Shown: positions 51,481 through 60,511, counted from the stretch's first letter. The stretch: DNA of 60,511 nt from Hominisplanchenecus_A murintestinalis (GCF_943193015.1 NZ_CALPCM010000017.1:1-60511), one strand, 5' to 3'. Program-made: numbers and translations. The notes: generated by a model from the letters alone, not told the origin.

Positions 51481-52371
51481 ATGAAAGTATTTGTAACAGG
51501 CGTCAAAGGACAGCTTGGATATGACGTAGTAAATGAACTTCGAAAAAGAAACCATGAAGCCATCGGCGTGGATATTGAGGAAATGGACATCACCGACGCC
51601 GCATCCGTAGATACCGTAATCCACAGGGCAGCTCCGGATGCAGTCATCCACTGCGCGGCCTGGACTGCCGTAGATGCAGCGGAAGATACAGAAAATCAGG
51701 AGAAAGTACGCCTGGTAAATGCCGTGGGGACAGAAAATATCGCTAAAGTCTGTAAAGAATTGGATATCAAAATGATATATATTTCCACAGACTATGTATT
51801 TGACGGTCAGGGAACTGCCCCCTGGCTGCCGGACTGTAAAGACTACAGCCCCCTAAACGTCTACGGAAAGACAAAACTTGCGGGTGAACTGGCTGTGTCG
51901 GAATCCCTGTCAAAATATTTCATTGTCCGAATCGCATGGGTATTTGGCAAGAATGGCAAAAACTTTATCCGCACCATGCTGAGCCTGGGTAAAAAATACG
52001 AACAGCTCCGGGTTGTCAGCGACCAGATTGGAACCCCCACCTATACTTACGATTTGGCGCGGCTGTTGGTAGACATGGTTGAAACAGAAAAATATGGGTA
52101 TTACCATGCAACGAATGAAGGCGGCTACATCAGCTGGCATGATTTCACTGCTGAAATCTTCCGACAGGCCGCAGCTATGGGGCACAAGGAATATGAACGC
52201 GTCGCCGTAACCCCGGTAACTACCAAAGAATACGGCGTTTCCAAAGCGGCAAGGCCATTCAACAGCCGCCTGGACAAGAGCAAGCTTACAGAAAATGGTT
52301 TTACGCCCCTTCCTGATTGGAAGGACGCCCTGCACCGTTATTTAAAGGATTTTAATTTTGAGGAAATATAA
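51481..52371 (+). CDS. rmlD: dTDP-4-dehydrorhamnose reductase
   Basis: This 296-residue SDR enzyme has VFVTGVKGQLGYDV at the N-terminus and the catalytic YGKTKLAGE. It catalyses the final reduction to dTDP-L-rhamnose. It is placed before rmlC, although it acts after it. The start has an AAGGAGG site. A 6-bp hairpin, TAACGC/GCGTTA (52375-52393), lies between it and rmlC. Confidence 0.95.
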   Translation: MKVFVTGVKGQLGYDVVNELRKRNHEAIGVDIEEMDITDAASVDTVIHRAAPDAVIHCAAWTAVDAAEDTENQEKVRLVNAVGTENIAKVCKELDIKMIYISTDYVFDGQGTAPWLPDCKDYSPLNVYGKTKLAGELAVSESLSKYFIVRIAWVFGKNGKNFIRTMLSLGKKYEQLRVVSDQIGTPTYTYDLARLLVDMVETEKYGYYHATNEGGYISWHDFTAEIFRQAAAMGHKEYERVAVTPVTTKEYGVSKAARPFNSRLDKSKLTENGFTPLPDWKDALHRYLKDFNFEEI

Positions 52372-52407
52372 GTGTAACGCGGCAATTGCGTTAGAAAAGA
52401 GGAAAAA

Positions 52408-53016
52408 ATGGGACAGATTACAGTAGAAAAAAATGTGGGCGGCATCGAAGGACTGTGCGTCATCACTCCCACAGTCCACGGAGATGCCCGTGGGTATTTT
52501 GTAGAGACATATAACCGGAAAGATATGGAAGAGGCAGGGCTTACCACGGAGTTTGTACAGGATAACCAGTCCTGCTCCACCAAAGGCGTGCTCCGGGGAC
52601 TTCATTTCCAGAAAAACTTCCCACAGGGAAAACTGGTTCGCGTTATCAAAGGCTCTGTCTTTGATGTAGCAGTGGATTTGCGCAGCGGCAGCAAAAGCTA
52701 CGGAAAGTGGTTCGGCATTGAGCTTACAGAAGAAAACAAAAAGCAGTTCTACATTCCGGAAGGCTTTGCACACGGATTCCTGGTGCTTTCCGATATCGCC
52801 GAATTCTGTTACAAATGTACAGACTTTTATCACCCCAATGATGAGGGCGGCCTCGCCTGGAATGATCCGGAAATCGGTATTCGCTGGCCGCAGCTTACCG
52901 GGACTTATCCGGGTTGCGCTTCTGCCGAAGGCTATCATCTGGAGGACGGAACCTCCCTAAATCTCAGCGCAAAAGACCAGCTTTGGGCCTGCCTGAAAGA
53001 TACTTTTAAATTTTAA
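52408..53016 (+). CDS. rmlC: dTDP-4-dehydrorhamnose 3,5-epimerase
   Basis: This 202-residue cupin epimerase is slightly longer than usual. Motifs are RGYFVETYN, the catalytic-site LRGLHFQ, FDVAVDLR and PEGFAHGFLVLS. It is the last gene of the rhamnose cluster and is followed at once by a terminator. Confidence 0.95.
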   Translation: MGQITVEKNVGGIEGLCVITPTVHGDARGYFVETYNRKDMEEAGLTTEFVQDNQSCSTKGVLRGLHFQKNFPQGKLVRVIKGSVFDVAVDLRSGSKSYGKWFGIELTEENKKQFYIPEGFAHGFLVLSDIAEFCYKCTDFYHPNDEGGLAWNDPEIGIRWPQLTGTYPGCASAEGYHLEDGTSLNLSAKDQLWACLKDTFKF

Positions 53017-53022
53017 TTTTTC

Positions 53023-53050
53023 GTGCGCAGCCATAACTGCGCACTTTTTT
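53023..53050 (+). terminator. Terminator of the rmlABDC operon
   Basis: A perfect 8-bp stem, GTGCGCAG/CTGCGCAC, with a 6-base loop is followed by six T. The next gene starts 16 bases later with its own GGAGG site. Confidence 0.9.
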
Positions 53051-53065
53051 CATTGGAGGAATATC

Positions 53066-53956
53066 ATGGAACTTGAATTGAGGAATATTCATAAAAGCTT
53101 CGGGGACAAAAAAGTCCTGGAAGGAATTTCTTTTCACACTACCGCAGGCACGGCATTCGGCCTGCTAGGAAGAAACGGCGCCGGAAAAACCACTACGATA
53201 CGGATTTTGATGGATGTTTTTCCCTCAAACAGCGGCGAAGTACTTATAGACGGAAAACCCATTGACTATCATGCCGTTGGCATCGGATATCTGCCGGAAG
53301 AAAGAGGGCTGTATCCAAAAAAGAAAATCTTTGACCAGCTTATTTATTTCGCACAGCTTAAAGGCATGAACCATTCAAACGCCGCGAAAGCTGTGGACTA
53401 CTGGCTGAACCGCCTTGGCATGGCAGAATACCGAAACAAACGCCTGGACACGCTTTCAAAGGGCAACCAGCAGAAAATCCAGCTTATCACGGCGCTTGCG
53501 CACAACCCTCAAATCGTTATTTTAGATGAACCATTCTCCGGACTCGATCCGGTCAACGCCATGCTTTTAAAGGATGTTGTAAAAGAAGAAATCGCTAAAG
53601 GGAAAATCGTACTCTTCTCCAGCCATCAGATGAATTACATTGAAGAATTCTGTGATAAAATCGCAATCTTAAACAGCGGCAGGATTGTCCTGCAGGGCGA
53701 CCTCCACGAGATAAAAAGGAACTACTCCCGTGACCGCCTTCTTGTCTGCTCTGAAAATAAAGCACAGATTCTCGCAGACCTCGGCTCCTGCTGCACAGAG
53801 AATTCCGATGGAAGCCTGATGGTTCAGATGGCCTCGGCAGATGCCAAACAGGATATGATGAAAAAACTGACAGAAACTTATGACATTGACAGCATCCAGG
53901 TATTTGAGCCGTCTCTAAACGATATTTTCGTGGAATATGCCGGAACGCAAGAGTAG
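53066..53956 (+). CDS. ABC transporter ATP-binding protein, NatA-like
   Basis: This 296-residue ATPase has Walker A GRNGAGKTTT near 36-45, the signature segment LSKGNQQKIQL, Walker B VILDEPFSGLDP and the switch His in SSHQM. The C-terminal extension of about 80 residues is as in DrrA/NatA exporters. It pairs with the ABC-2 permease 11 bases downstream. The substrate is unknown; Na+ or drug/peptide export is typical. Confidence 0.9.
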   Translation: MELELRNIHKSFGDKKVLEGISFHTTAGTAFGLLGRNGAGKTTTIRILMDVFPSNSGEVLIDGKPIDYHAVGIGYLPEERGLYPKKKIFDQLIYFAQLKGMNHSNAAKAVDYWLNRLGMAEYRNKRLDTLSKGNQQKIQLITALAHNPQIVILDEPFSGLDPVNAMLLKDVVKEEIAKGKIVLFSSHQMNYIEEFCDKIAILNSGRIVLQGDLHEIKRNYSRDRLLVCSENKAQILADLGSCCTENSDGSLMVQMASADAKQDMMKKLTETYDIDSIQVFEPSLNDIFVEYAGTQE

Positions 53957-53967
53957 GAGGAACGATT

Positions 53968-55263
53968 ATGAAACAATTTGGCACAATCTTAAAATTTGAA
54001 CTGAAAAGCTACTTTAAAAATAAGATTTTCGTGGGCGTCACTGTCTTTCTTATGCTGCTCATTGCGGGTGTAATGTTTTTCCCACGGATTTCCGCTATGC
54101 TGGAGAAGCGGGATTCAGAAATTGCTTCTGAACAGGAAAACAGCGCTGCGGAAATTGCTGACGGGCAGGAGACAGACAATTCCTCCGGAGATTCTGTCAT
54201 ATTCGTGCTCACAGATATACCGGAATATGAGGATATGATTCATCAGGCTTTTACAGAAGCGTTTCCGGACTGCAGCGTCGTAACCGCCGAGGAAGACTTT
54301 GCCTGGATAAAAGAAAAGGTCGCAGAAGGATTGGCGGAATGTGCTTTTGTTATCCATGACCTGACTTCTTATACTTACTATGTAGACAACCTTTCCATGT
54401 ATGATTTCAACACGGAAACCGCAGATGAAATTCTAAAGAATCTCTACAGTATCAATGCCATGTCCGCACGCGGCATTTCCCCGGAAGAAGCCGCAGAGAT
54501 ACTTACTTCCCCGGTTTCCCACGAGACGGAAAGCCTCGGGAAAAACCAGGCGGAAAATTTCTTCTATACTTACATTATGATTTTTTCGCTGTATATCGTT
54601 ATCCTGCTCTATGGGCAGATGGTGGCAACTAATGTGGCGACAGAAAAAAGTTCCCGTGCTATGGAGCTTCTTATCACCAGCGCAAAACCCGCCAGTATGA
54701 TGTTCGGCAAGGTCATCGCATCCTGCCTGGCCGGCCTTATCCAGCTGACTGCAGTTTTCGGCTCCGCTTTCCTGTTCTTTAACCTGAACAAATCCTTCTG
54801 GGCTGATAATACAATCATTACTTCCATTTTTGATATGCCCCTTGAACTGCTGGCGTACATGCTGATTTTCTTTGTCCTGGGCTTTTTCATCTATGCGTTC
54901 CTGTTCGGGGCTATCGGTTCAACAGCGTCGAAAGTAGAAGATATCAATACCTCCGTGATGCCGCTGACCATCCTGTTCGTCATCGCCTTTATCGTTGTAA
55001 TGTCCTCTATGTCCAGCGGATCCGTAGATAACACCCTCATGCTTATCTGCTCCTATATACCGTTCACCTCGCCTATGGCCATGTTTACCCGGATTGCCAT
55101 GAGCACCGTGCCTTTCTACCAGATTGCCCTGTCCATCGGAGTTCTTGTGGTTTCCGTTTTTGGCATAGGCATATTCTCGGCAAAAATCTACCGGGTAGGT
55201 GTCCTGCTCTATGGGACGACGCCAAAAATCGGCTCAATCCTAAAGGCGCTAAAAAAAGCCTGA
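53968..55263 (+). CDS. ABC-2 family permease, NatB-like
   Basis: This 431-residue permease has one N-terminal membrane helix (20-40), an extracytoplasmic domain of about 150 residues, and five or six helices from 190 to 415, with the ABC-2 signature VATEKSSRAMELLITS. This is the NatB/YhaP layout. It forms an exporter with the preceding ATPase. A stem-loop follows the stop without a clear T-run. Confidence 0.88.
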   Translation: MKQFGTILKFELKSYFKNKIFVGVTVFLMLLIAGVMFFPRISAMLEKRDSEIASEQENSAAEIADGQETDNSSGDSVIFVLTDIPEYEDMIHQAFTEAFPDCSVVTAEEDFAWIKEKVAEGLAECAFVIHDLTSYTYYVDNLSMYDFNTETADEILKNLYSINAMSARGISPEEAAEILTSPVSHETESLGKNQAENFFYTYIMIFSLYIVILLYGQMVATNVATEKSSRAMELLITSAKPASMMFGKVIASCLAGLIQLTAVFGSAFLFFNLNKSFWADNTIITSIFDMPLELLAYMLIFFVLGFFIYAFLFGAIGSTASKVEDINTSVMPLTILFVIAFIVVMSSMSSGSVDNTLMLICSYIPFTSPMAMFTRIAMSTVPFYQIALSIGVLVVSVFGIGIFSAKIYRVGVLLYGTTPKIGSILKALKKA

Positions 55264-55329
55264 CACTGTTTTCACGTATTTACAGAGCAGGCATACAATA
55301 CAGAGACGACACTGAGAAAGGAGTCTCTC

Positions 55330-55692
55330 ATGGAAGAAAGAAATGCGTCTTATTCACCTGAGTGTAAAGAACAGAAACATGTCCATGAAATCGTTGGCAG
55401 TACCTCCACGGTAGGCGACTGCCGCGATTGCCATAACCATCGTTTCTGCACGGTATCCGGCGAGGCAATCCGTGAAGGAAAAAGCCATGTTCATGAAGTA
55501 ACGTTCCGCACAGATTTTGCAGATGGCCATTTTCATGAATTCTGCGGCAAATCCTCATGTGCTATCGAAGTGGGCGGCGGAAAACATGTTCATTTCGCAA
55601 AAGCCTACACGGACTGCGAAGACGGACACAGACATGAATTCCAGGCGGCGTCACTGATTGACAGCCCGCTTGATTTCAAGTGCATGGATTAA
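55330..55692 (+). CDS. YmaF-family histidine-rich protein
   Basis: This 120-residue protein of the YmaF family has unknown function. It carries five H-x-H repeats (HVHEI, HVHEV, HFHEF, HVHF, HRHEF), spaced about 20-25 residues apart, and nine cysteines, so metal binding is plausible. Its ribosome site lies in the loop of a hairpin formed by AGAGAC and GTCTCT (55302-55328), which might regulate translation. No operon partner is evident. Confidence 0.75.
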   Translation: MEERNASYSPECKEQKHVHEIVGSTSTVGDCRDCHNHRFCTVSGEAIREGKSHVHEVTFRTDFADGHFHEFCGKSSCAIEVGGGKHVHFAKAYTDCEDGHRHEFQAASLIDSPLDFKCMD

Positions 55693-55695
55693 CTT

Positions 55696-55724
55696 AAAAA
55701 AGCAGGCGGACAAATCCCGCCTGC
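55696..55724 (-). terminator. Terminator after bceS, perhaps bidirectional
   Basis: A perfect 8-bp stem, GCAGGCGG/CCGCCTGC, is followed on the minus strand by six T. It sits between the convergent ymaF-like and bceS genes. Confidence 0.8.
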
Positions 55725-55746
55725 ACAGGCTATAAACAAAGTTCCT

Positions 55747-56793
55747 TCAAACGATAGCAAAACGCATCGTAATCTCAAATCCTTTCTGCCATTCTGTCCG
55801 GATATGCAGGGTAATCTTCAAATCATCCGCAATTTCTTTTGCAAGATACAGCCCCATGCCCGTTGCCTTTTTCCGCATCATCCCGGTGTCTCCGGTAAAA
55901 CCTTTCTCAAACAAAAACGGCACCTCGCAATCCCTGACGCCAATTCCATTATCTTCGATGCGGAAAAAAATCCCCTCTTCTTCCTTTCTGGCTTTTATCC
56001 AAATTTTAGGCGTCCCTGCAGCTCTGCAATATTTAATAGAATTGCTGATGAACTGGCTCACAAGAAAGTCCAGCCCTCTTCTGTCAGATAACACAAAAAT
56101 TTCTCCCACATCCTTCTCTACCTGAAATCCTCTTTCCTGCAAAAGAGGATGGTAGTCCTCAAGCACTTCTTCACAACACTCTCTCAAGGAAAGTTGTTCA
56201 AACAAATAGTCTTTCCCTACACTTTTCAAGCGGGCATAATACAACATCTGATTCACATGCTCCTGCATCTGATTCCTAACATAATCCAGTTTTCGGCTAA
56301 CTCTCTCCGGAATCTCCTCCCGGTGGTTATCCATTAGAAATGTCAATAGTGAAATCGGCGTTTTGATTTCATGCGCCCATGCTTCTGTATATTCTTCATA
56401 GTCTTTAATCCGCCCTAACAGCTCTTTCTCCCGCGCCTGATTCTCTTTCAAAACTGAAGCAATGCTTCGTATCATTTCCCCTTCCTGAGCGCTGACCTGC
56501 CGCAGAACTGCTTGTTCCGCAAAACTGTCTCCATTTTCCAGAAACTCAAGAAACGCCTGCTCTTTCCGCCTCTCAGCCCGGCCAAGTATCCACAAAATGA
56601 CCAGAAACAACAGGACGCTTCCTAAAACTATTGCAGTTGCCAGAATCCGGAACGCCCTCACATCCGCAAGCCAGAGAAACAGCGCCGATATAACGTCTGT
56701 CCCCAGCAGCAGTCCCAGCCATAGGGCATACTTTCGAAAATATTTTATAAAATGCTTCACTTTTCTCCAGTACTCACCTGAAAATCTTTGCAT
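55747..56793 (-). CDS. BceS-like intramembrane-sensing histidine kinase
   Basis: This kinase of about 348 residues has two close membrane helices with almost no external loop (roughly 25-70), then the phospho-acceptor region AWAHEIKTPISLL and the ATPase motifs NSIKYC, DNGIGV and ATGMGLYLAKE. Such kinases read the state of a partner BceAB transporter rather than the peptide itself. I prefer the ATG at 56793 (GGAG site 8 bases before); 56817 is possible. Confidence 0.88.
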   Translation of the reverse strand: MQRFSGEYWRKVKHFIKYFRKYALWLGLLLGTDVISALFLWLADVRAFRILATAIVLGSVLLFLVILWILGRAERRKEQAFLEFLENGDSFAEQAVLRQVSAQEGEMIRSIASVLKENQAREKELLGRIKDYEEYTEAWAHEIKTPISLLTFLMDNHREEIPERVSRKLDYVRNQMQEHVNQMLYYARLKSVGKDYLFEQLSLRECCEEVLEDYHPLLQERGFQVEKDVGEIFVLSDRRGLDFLVSQFISNSIKYCRAAGTPKIWIKARKEEEGIFFRIEDNGIGVRDCEVPFLFEKGFTGDTGMMRKKATGMGLYLAKEIADDLKITLHIRTEWQKGFEITMRFAIV

Positions 56794-56861
56794 TTCCTGC
56801 TCTCCACTCTTATCCATCTTTTTACAAAAACAGCTTATACACCTATTCCAGCTTGAAAGCT

Positions 56862-57539
56862 TTACTCTTCCACATCTGTCATCATACGGTAACCAATTCC
56901 CCTCACCGGCTCTATCCTCTGACCGACGCCCAGATTTTTCATGGTCTTTTTCAGGCGGGTAAGATTCACCTGCAAAGCATTTTCATCAATATACTCTGCT
57001 GTTCCCCACAGCGCGTCGCACAACATCTCTCTCGTAACCGTCTCATCCCTGTGCCGCAAAAACATTTCCAGCAGCTTTCCCTGATTTTTCGGCAGAATAA
57101 CCGATTTATCATAAATATACAACGTATATGTCTGTTCGTCCAGCAAAAATCCCGGTCCTTCCAACAGATTTGCCCGCCCTTCATAACGGCGCAGCAGGTT
57201 GGACACTCTTGCCAGAAGCCGTTCTTTCCGGCATGGCTTTGTCAAGTATTCATCCGCTCCCAAATCAAGCGCGTGAAGCTCGTCCTTCATCTGATCTCTG
57301 GATGTCAGCACCAATACCGGAAAAGTACTCTTCTGTTTCAGTTCCCGGCAGATCTGAAAGCCGCTGATTCCCGGCAGGTTCAAGTCCAGAAGCACAAGGT
57401 TTGGAACTGCCTGCATAATTTCCTGTGGCGCATGAGAAAAGTCCGTCACTGACATCACCGAATATCCGGCTTTTTGAAAGATTTGTTCCAGCTCTTCGCG
57501 CATAAACGGCTCATCTTCTACAATCACAATCTTTTTCAC
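56862..57539 (-). CDS. BceR-like response regulator
   Basis: This 225-residue OmpR-family regulator has a receiver (VEDEP at 7-11; phospho-Asp in LVLLDLNLPG; Lys in YLTKPC) and a winged-helix domain ending in GIGYRMM. The start is GTG with an AAGGGGGG site, 15 bases after bceB. It should activate the bceAB promoter on peptide stress. Confidence 0.9.
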   Translation of the reverse strand: MKKIVIVEDEPFMREELEQIFQKAGYSVMSVTDFSHAPQEIMQAVPNLVLLDLNLPGISGFQICRELKQKSTFPVLVLTSRDQMKDELHALDLGADEYLTKPCRKERLLARVSNLLRRYEGRANLLEGPGFLLDEQTYTLYIYDKSVILPKNQGKLLEMFLRHRDETVTREMLCDALWGTAEYIDENALQVNLTRLKKTMKNLGVGQRIEPVRGIGYRMMTDVEE

Positions 57540-57554
57540 AGACAGTCCCCCCTT

Positions 57555-59600
57555 CTATTCTTCCCGTTCCGGCTCCATCAGCGTAAGAATATACCGGCTG
57601 CTGGCTCTGGAAACCGCCTTCAGATAACACCATTCTATCACACAAAGCAGGAAAATCATAGCCAGTGCAATCACCAAAAGCCCTGCCGTCTCATTTCGGA
57701 TGCTGGAAGGCAGCATCCCACGGAACAGCGCGCGCACACCAAACAGGCTGCTGACTACCGCCGCAAGCGTAGGAAGCCCAAAATACCACCGTATCTGGCT
57801 TCTGGCAGAAGCACACAGCATCTCATAGCTGCTTCCCAGCCGGATTAGTGTCCGGTAACGTTTCCCTGTCTTCTGCTGCTGCATTAAAAACTGTACCCCC
57901 AGAACTGTATTCGCTACAATCAGGAAAATAAACGCCAAATACAGGGTTAAATAGCTGGCAGCTACCACATAAAACAGCTGACGTCCCATATTCTGAAGAT
58001 AGCTTTCATACACAAGCCCCGTTTCTCCCAACTCCGCATTTACTGCTGCAATCGCCTGCATCAGCCCCTGATCCTCCACCAGCTCCGGCGCCAGAACCGC
58101 ATCCCAGTAAATATCATATTCTCCCCCTGTCAGATATTGAAAATCCTCATCCGGCACAATCAGTGCAAAAGACAGCGTAATCGAACTGTCAACCACCAGA
58201 TTACGGTTCTGTACCTTTCCCGTCATATGCCAGACGTCTCCCGCCATCTCTATTTCCGGTTCCTGGCTCAGAACCCGGTTCATAAGCTCCGCCCGTACTG
58301 CGTTTGTAAACTCTTCATCCATATAAACGGAGGCCTGATGAGACTGAAGCTGGATTTCTTCAAGCCCCGCCGCCTTCAGCAGCCTGTTATAGCTTGACAG
58401 GGAAATGACATAAGGATAATCCACATACCCCAGATTATTCAAAAGTATCTCTTTTTCCTCTGAATCTTCTTCCTCCGTTAAAAGCTCCATAACACGGGGC
58501 ATCCTGACAGAAACATCCTGATTTCCTGCGTGTATGTGGCCAACTCTCATCTCAAAAAGCTCTTTAAAGCTGTCTGACAGACCCTTCTTTTTTAAGATTT
58601 CAGGCACATTCTCACTCTCCCGCACGCTGAACGTGTAGTCAAGCGTATGGACTTCGCCTGCGCTCCGCCCCCATGCGATAGCTACACCATAACCAAAAAA
58701 GCACATCGCCGCCAGAATCAGCAGGGAACTGACTGCCAGGGATACAGACTGATGAATCACCTGCTCCTGCAGCTGGCGGAACTGAAATACACGTAATTTC
58801 TTTTTTCCCTGCCGTCCCGCCAAAAACCCCAACGCTACCCGCAGCCCATAAAACAAAAGAAACGTACCAAGAATTCCCAGAAGCATCGTGAGCCCCATTT
58901 TTCCCATAGATGTCCAGGAAATCCCACAAATCGCCAGGCGGTAAGCCATTCCCAGCAGCAACATTCCCAGCGCCAGCGCCATAAAATAAATTCCTGCCGG
59001 AAGCTGACGCTTGGCACCGTTCGGCGCAGGCGCCAGGAGTCCGCCGATTTCTTTTCCGGCAATTTTCCCGCTCAGCAGGACAAACGCCAGGCATTTTATC
59101 AATAAAAACCCTGCAATCGTCAGCCCAACCGCTTCCAGAGAAAATACCGACTGATGACCCAGGATGCCGATTCCCACCAGCCGGGCAGTAATCAGGCTGA
59201 TCAGTTCCGAAACCAATACCGCCGCCGGAAGCCCCAGCGCCAGAGACAGAACACTGCTCCACAAATCCTCCGCCATCAAAAGCAGGAACAATTTCGTCCT
59301 GCGCATCCCCAGCATCAGATAAACCCCAAGCTCATGGCTCCTCCTCTCCAACTGGTACTTGCTGGCAAAATAAACCAGAAAAAACAAAATAAACAGCGTC
59401 ACGCCATAGAATGCCGGAATCAGAGCCATCAGTTTATCCACCGCATCACTTTCCATCTTTCTCAAAAAAACCATAACGTCCTGTTCCGCCAGGGACAGAA
59501 TAATATAAAAAGACACAATCGATACCAGCAGGGAAACAAAAAACAGACCGTTTTCTTTCCTGCTCCGCCTGCTGTTCCGCCGTACTAAATCAAAGAACAT
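57555..59600 (-). CDS. BceB-type ABC permease
   Basis: This 681-residue permease has about ten membrane helices and a large extracytoplasmic domain of about 200 residues between helices seven and eight (roughly 320-540). This is the hallmark of peptide-sensing BceB transporters. The FtsX-like regions lie near both ends. The ATG at 59600 has a GGAGGGGG site and overlaps the bceA end by 11 bases. Confidence 0.9.
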   Translation of the reverse strand: MFFDLVRRNSRRSRKENGLFFVSLLVSIVSFYIILSLAEQDVMVFLRKMESDAVDKLMALIPAFYGVTLFILFFLVYFASKYQLERRSHELGVYLMLGMRRTKLFLLLMAEDLWSSVLSLALGLPAAVLVSELISLITARLVGIGILGHQSVFSLEAVGLTIAGFLLIKCLAFVLLSGKIAGKEIGGLLAPAPNGAKRQLPAGIYFMALALGMLLLGMAYRLAICGISWTSMGKMGLTMLLGILGTFLLFYGLRVALGFLAGRQGKKKLRVFQFRQLQEQVIHQSVSLAVSSLLILAAMCFFGYGVAIAWGRSAGEVHTLDYTFSVRESENVPEILKKKGLSDSFKELFEMRVGHIHAGNQDVSVRMPRVMELLTEEEDSEEKEILLNNLGYVDYPYVISLSSYNRLLKAAGLEEIQLQSHQASVYMDEEFTNAVRAELMNRVLSQEPEIEMAGDVWHMTGKVQNRNLVVDSSITLSFALIVPDEDFQYLTGGEYDIYWDAVLAPELVEDQGLMQAIAAVNAELGETGLVYESYLQNMGRQLFYVVAASYLTLYLAFIFLIVANTVLGVQFLMQQQKTGKRYRTLIRLGSSYEMLCASARSQIRWYFGLPTLAAVVSSLFGVRALFRGMLPSSIRNETAGLLVIALAMIFLLCVIEWCYLKAVSRASSRYILTLMEPEREE

Positions 59601-60360
59601 TTGCGCTTCCCCCTCCCAGCTGTGCCATAACATGCAGAATTCTTTCATAAAATTCCTGCTGCGTCTCCTCCGGAAGCCTCCGTCTCAGTTCATGAAATAT
59701 TTTCCCGTCCTGAATAAACAAAATCCTCGTGCAGTAACTGGCGGCATTCGAGTCATGCGTTACCATCAAAATCGTAGAATCCTGTTCCCGGTTCAATCCG
59801 GACAACTTTTCCATCAACGTCCTGGCATTCCGGGAATCCAATGCTCCGGTGGGCTCGTCCGCCAGAATGATTTCCGGGTTTAAAATAAGCGCCCTGGCCG
59901 CCGCCACCCGCTGCCTCTGACCGCCCGACATCTGCGCCGGAAACTTATCCAGAACATCCTCAATTTCCAGATAGCCTGCCAGTTCCCCCATCCTGCTTTC
60001 TTTTTCCGGTATTCCATGCAAGGAAAGTGGAATCAGAATATTTTCCCTCCCTGTTAAATTATCCAGAAGCTCAAAATTCTGAAACAGATAGCCTACCTTC
60101 CTGCCCCTGTACTCCGCCAGTTCCTTCCCTTTCAAAGATGTAATTTCCGTCCCTCTCATAACAATGTGCCCCTCTGTGGGCGCTATCACAGTCGCAATAC
60201 AGTTTAGCAGAGTAGACTTTCCCGAACCGCTGCTTCCCATAATTCCCAAAAACTCCCCGGATACCACCTGAAAAGTAATCCCATCCAGAGCTTTTGTCTG
60301 GCTTTCACGCTTTCCGTAATATTTTCTTAACGCTTCAATCTCCAATATTTTCTGGTTCAT
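59590..60360 (-). CDS. BceA-type ABC ATPase
   Basis: This 256-residue ATPase of the MacB/BceA type has Walker A GSSGSGKST near 41-49, signature MSGGQRQRVA, Walker B ILADEPTGALD and switch His THDSNAA. With BceB it gives resistance to cell-wall-active peptides such as bacitracin by freeing lipid targets. The ATG at 60360 has an AAGGAGG site. Confidence 0.93.
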   Translation of the reverse strand: MNQKILEIEALRKYYGKRESQTKALDGITFQVVSGEFLGIMGSSGSGKSTLLNCIATVIAPTEGHIVMRGTEITSLKGKELAEYRGRKVGYLFQNFELLDNLTGRENILIPLSLHGIPEKESRMGELAGYLEIEDVLDKFPAQMSGGQRQRVAAARALILNPEIILADEPTGALDSRNARTLMEKLSGLNREQDSTILMVTHDSNAASYCTRILFIQDGKIFHELRRRLPEETQQEFYERILHVMAQLGGGSANVL

Positions 60361-60389
60361 CCAAAGCACCTCCTTGATCTTCTGCCTGT

Positions 60390-60461
60390 ATCATAGCATA
60401 AGACGTTTCGAAAAAACACTTACAATGAATGAAAGTTTGTGTCAAGTGTTCGTTGGCACTT
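60390..60461 (-). promoter_or_regulatory. bceA promoter region with AAGTG-N8-CACTT dyad
   Basis: On the minus strand an extended -10 TGCTATGAT is at 60390-60398. TTGACA is at 60440-60445, but only a poor -10 lies 17 bases after it. The dyad AAGTG-N8-CACTT (60444-60461) overlaps that TTGACA and is a candidate BceR site. Confidence 0.45.
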
Positions 60462-60511
60462 TTCTGATTTTCTTTATGAAACTAGTTTTACATAGCCTTT
60501 TTATCTCATGC

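Noticed and set aside
1..60511. tRNA, rRNA, CRISPR arrays, integrases or intact insertion sequences
   Set aside because: I scanned for tRNA T-arm motifs, regularly spaced repeats and transposase/integrase motifs and saw none; a covariance or HMM search would be needed to exclude them fully.

Overview
The window looks like the chromosome of an anaerobic, spore-forming Clostridia, most likely Lachnospiraceae. The reasons are the spoVAD/spoVAE sporulation genes, diaminopimelate aminotransferase (DapL), GatCAB next to AspRS under a T-box, a CsoR copper operon, a glnA-ANTAR pair, a Bce-type peptide module and moderate GC. The genus is an inference. I see no rRNA, tRNA, CRISPR array, phage or intact transposase. 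Most of the window is ordinary chromosome with a few accessory inserts and repeats.

Layout. 1-961: non-coding, repeat-rich DNA with long imperfect inverted repeats. 962-3311 (-): spoVAD-spoVAE and a secreted class A beta-lactamase-fold protein. 3510-6330 (+): a four-gene operon of a polyprenyl-phosphate glycosyltransferase, an ATP-grasp ligase and two SMR-like membrane proteins. 6394-20136 (-): one long co-oriented block running (in transcription order) folC-folE-HD protein-folP-folBK-pheA-DUF815 ATPase-ppx-ppk-clpX-lspA-like-rpoD. 20281-21664 (-): a broken AAA ATPase with a nuclease-like partner, probably a defence remnant. 21903-27344 (-): aspS-gatC-gatA-gatB behind a T-box leader. 27472-30167 (-): a YdcF protein, a HEPN/MNT toxin-antitoxin pair and a DUF1835-type protein.

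30274-33633 (+): a PhoB/PhoR-like two-component system and a short Na/Pi symporter, each preceded by the same TTTACA-N5-TTTACA box. Together with ppk/ppx this makes phosphate handling a theme of the window. 33649-36544 (-): a second, VanRS-like two-component system. 36849-40625 (-): copA-csoR-copZ-dus behind a palindromic CsoR operator. 40698-43441 (-): a MoxR ATPase and VWA protein pair. 43581-45653 (-): dapF-dapL. 45730-47790 (-): glnA with a structured leader and an ANTAR regulator gene downstream, resembling the glnA-nitR arrangement of clostridia. 47815-49254 (-): a secreted NlpC/P60 hydrolase.

49418-53050 (+): rmlABDC for dTDP-L-rhamnose, from a promoter with a 19-bp spacer holding a MerR-type palindrome and ending in a strong terminator. 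53066-55692 (+): an ABC-2 exporter pair and a His-rich YmaF protein. 55696-60462 (-): a complete Bce-type peptide-sensing and detoxification module (bceA-bceB-bceR-bceS).

The best candidates for something new are the GT2/ATP-grasp/SMR-SMR operon, the hairpin repeat family that supplies the last 27 codons of folP, the two-hairpin aspS leader, and the 5' inverted-repeat element. All functional statements come from reading the sequence; no database search was run.
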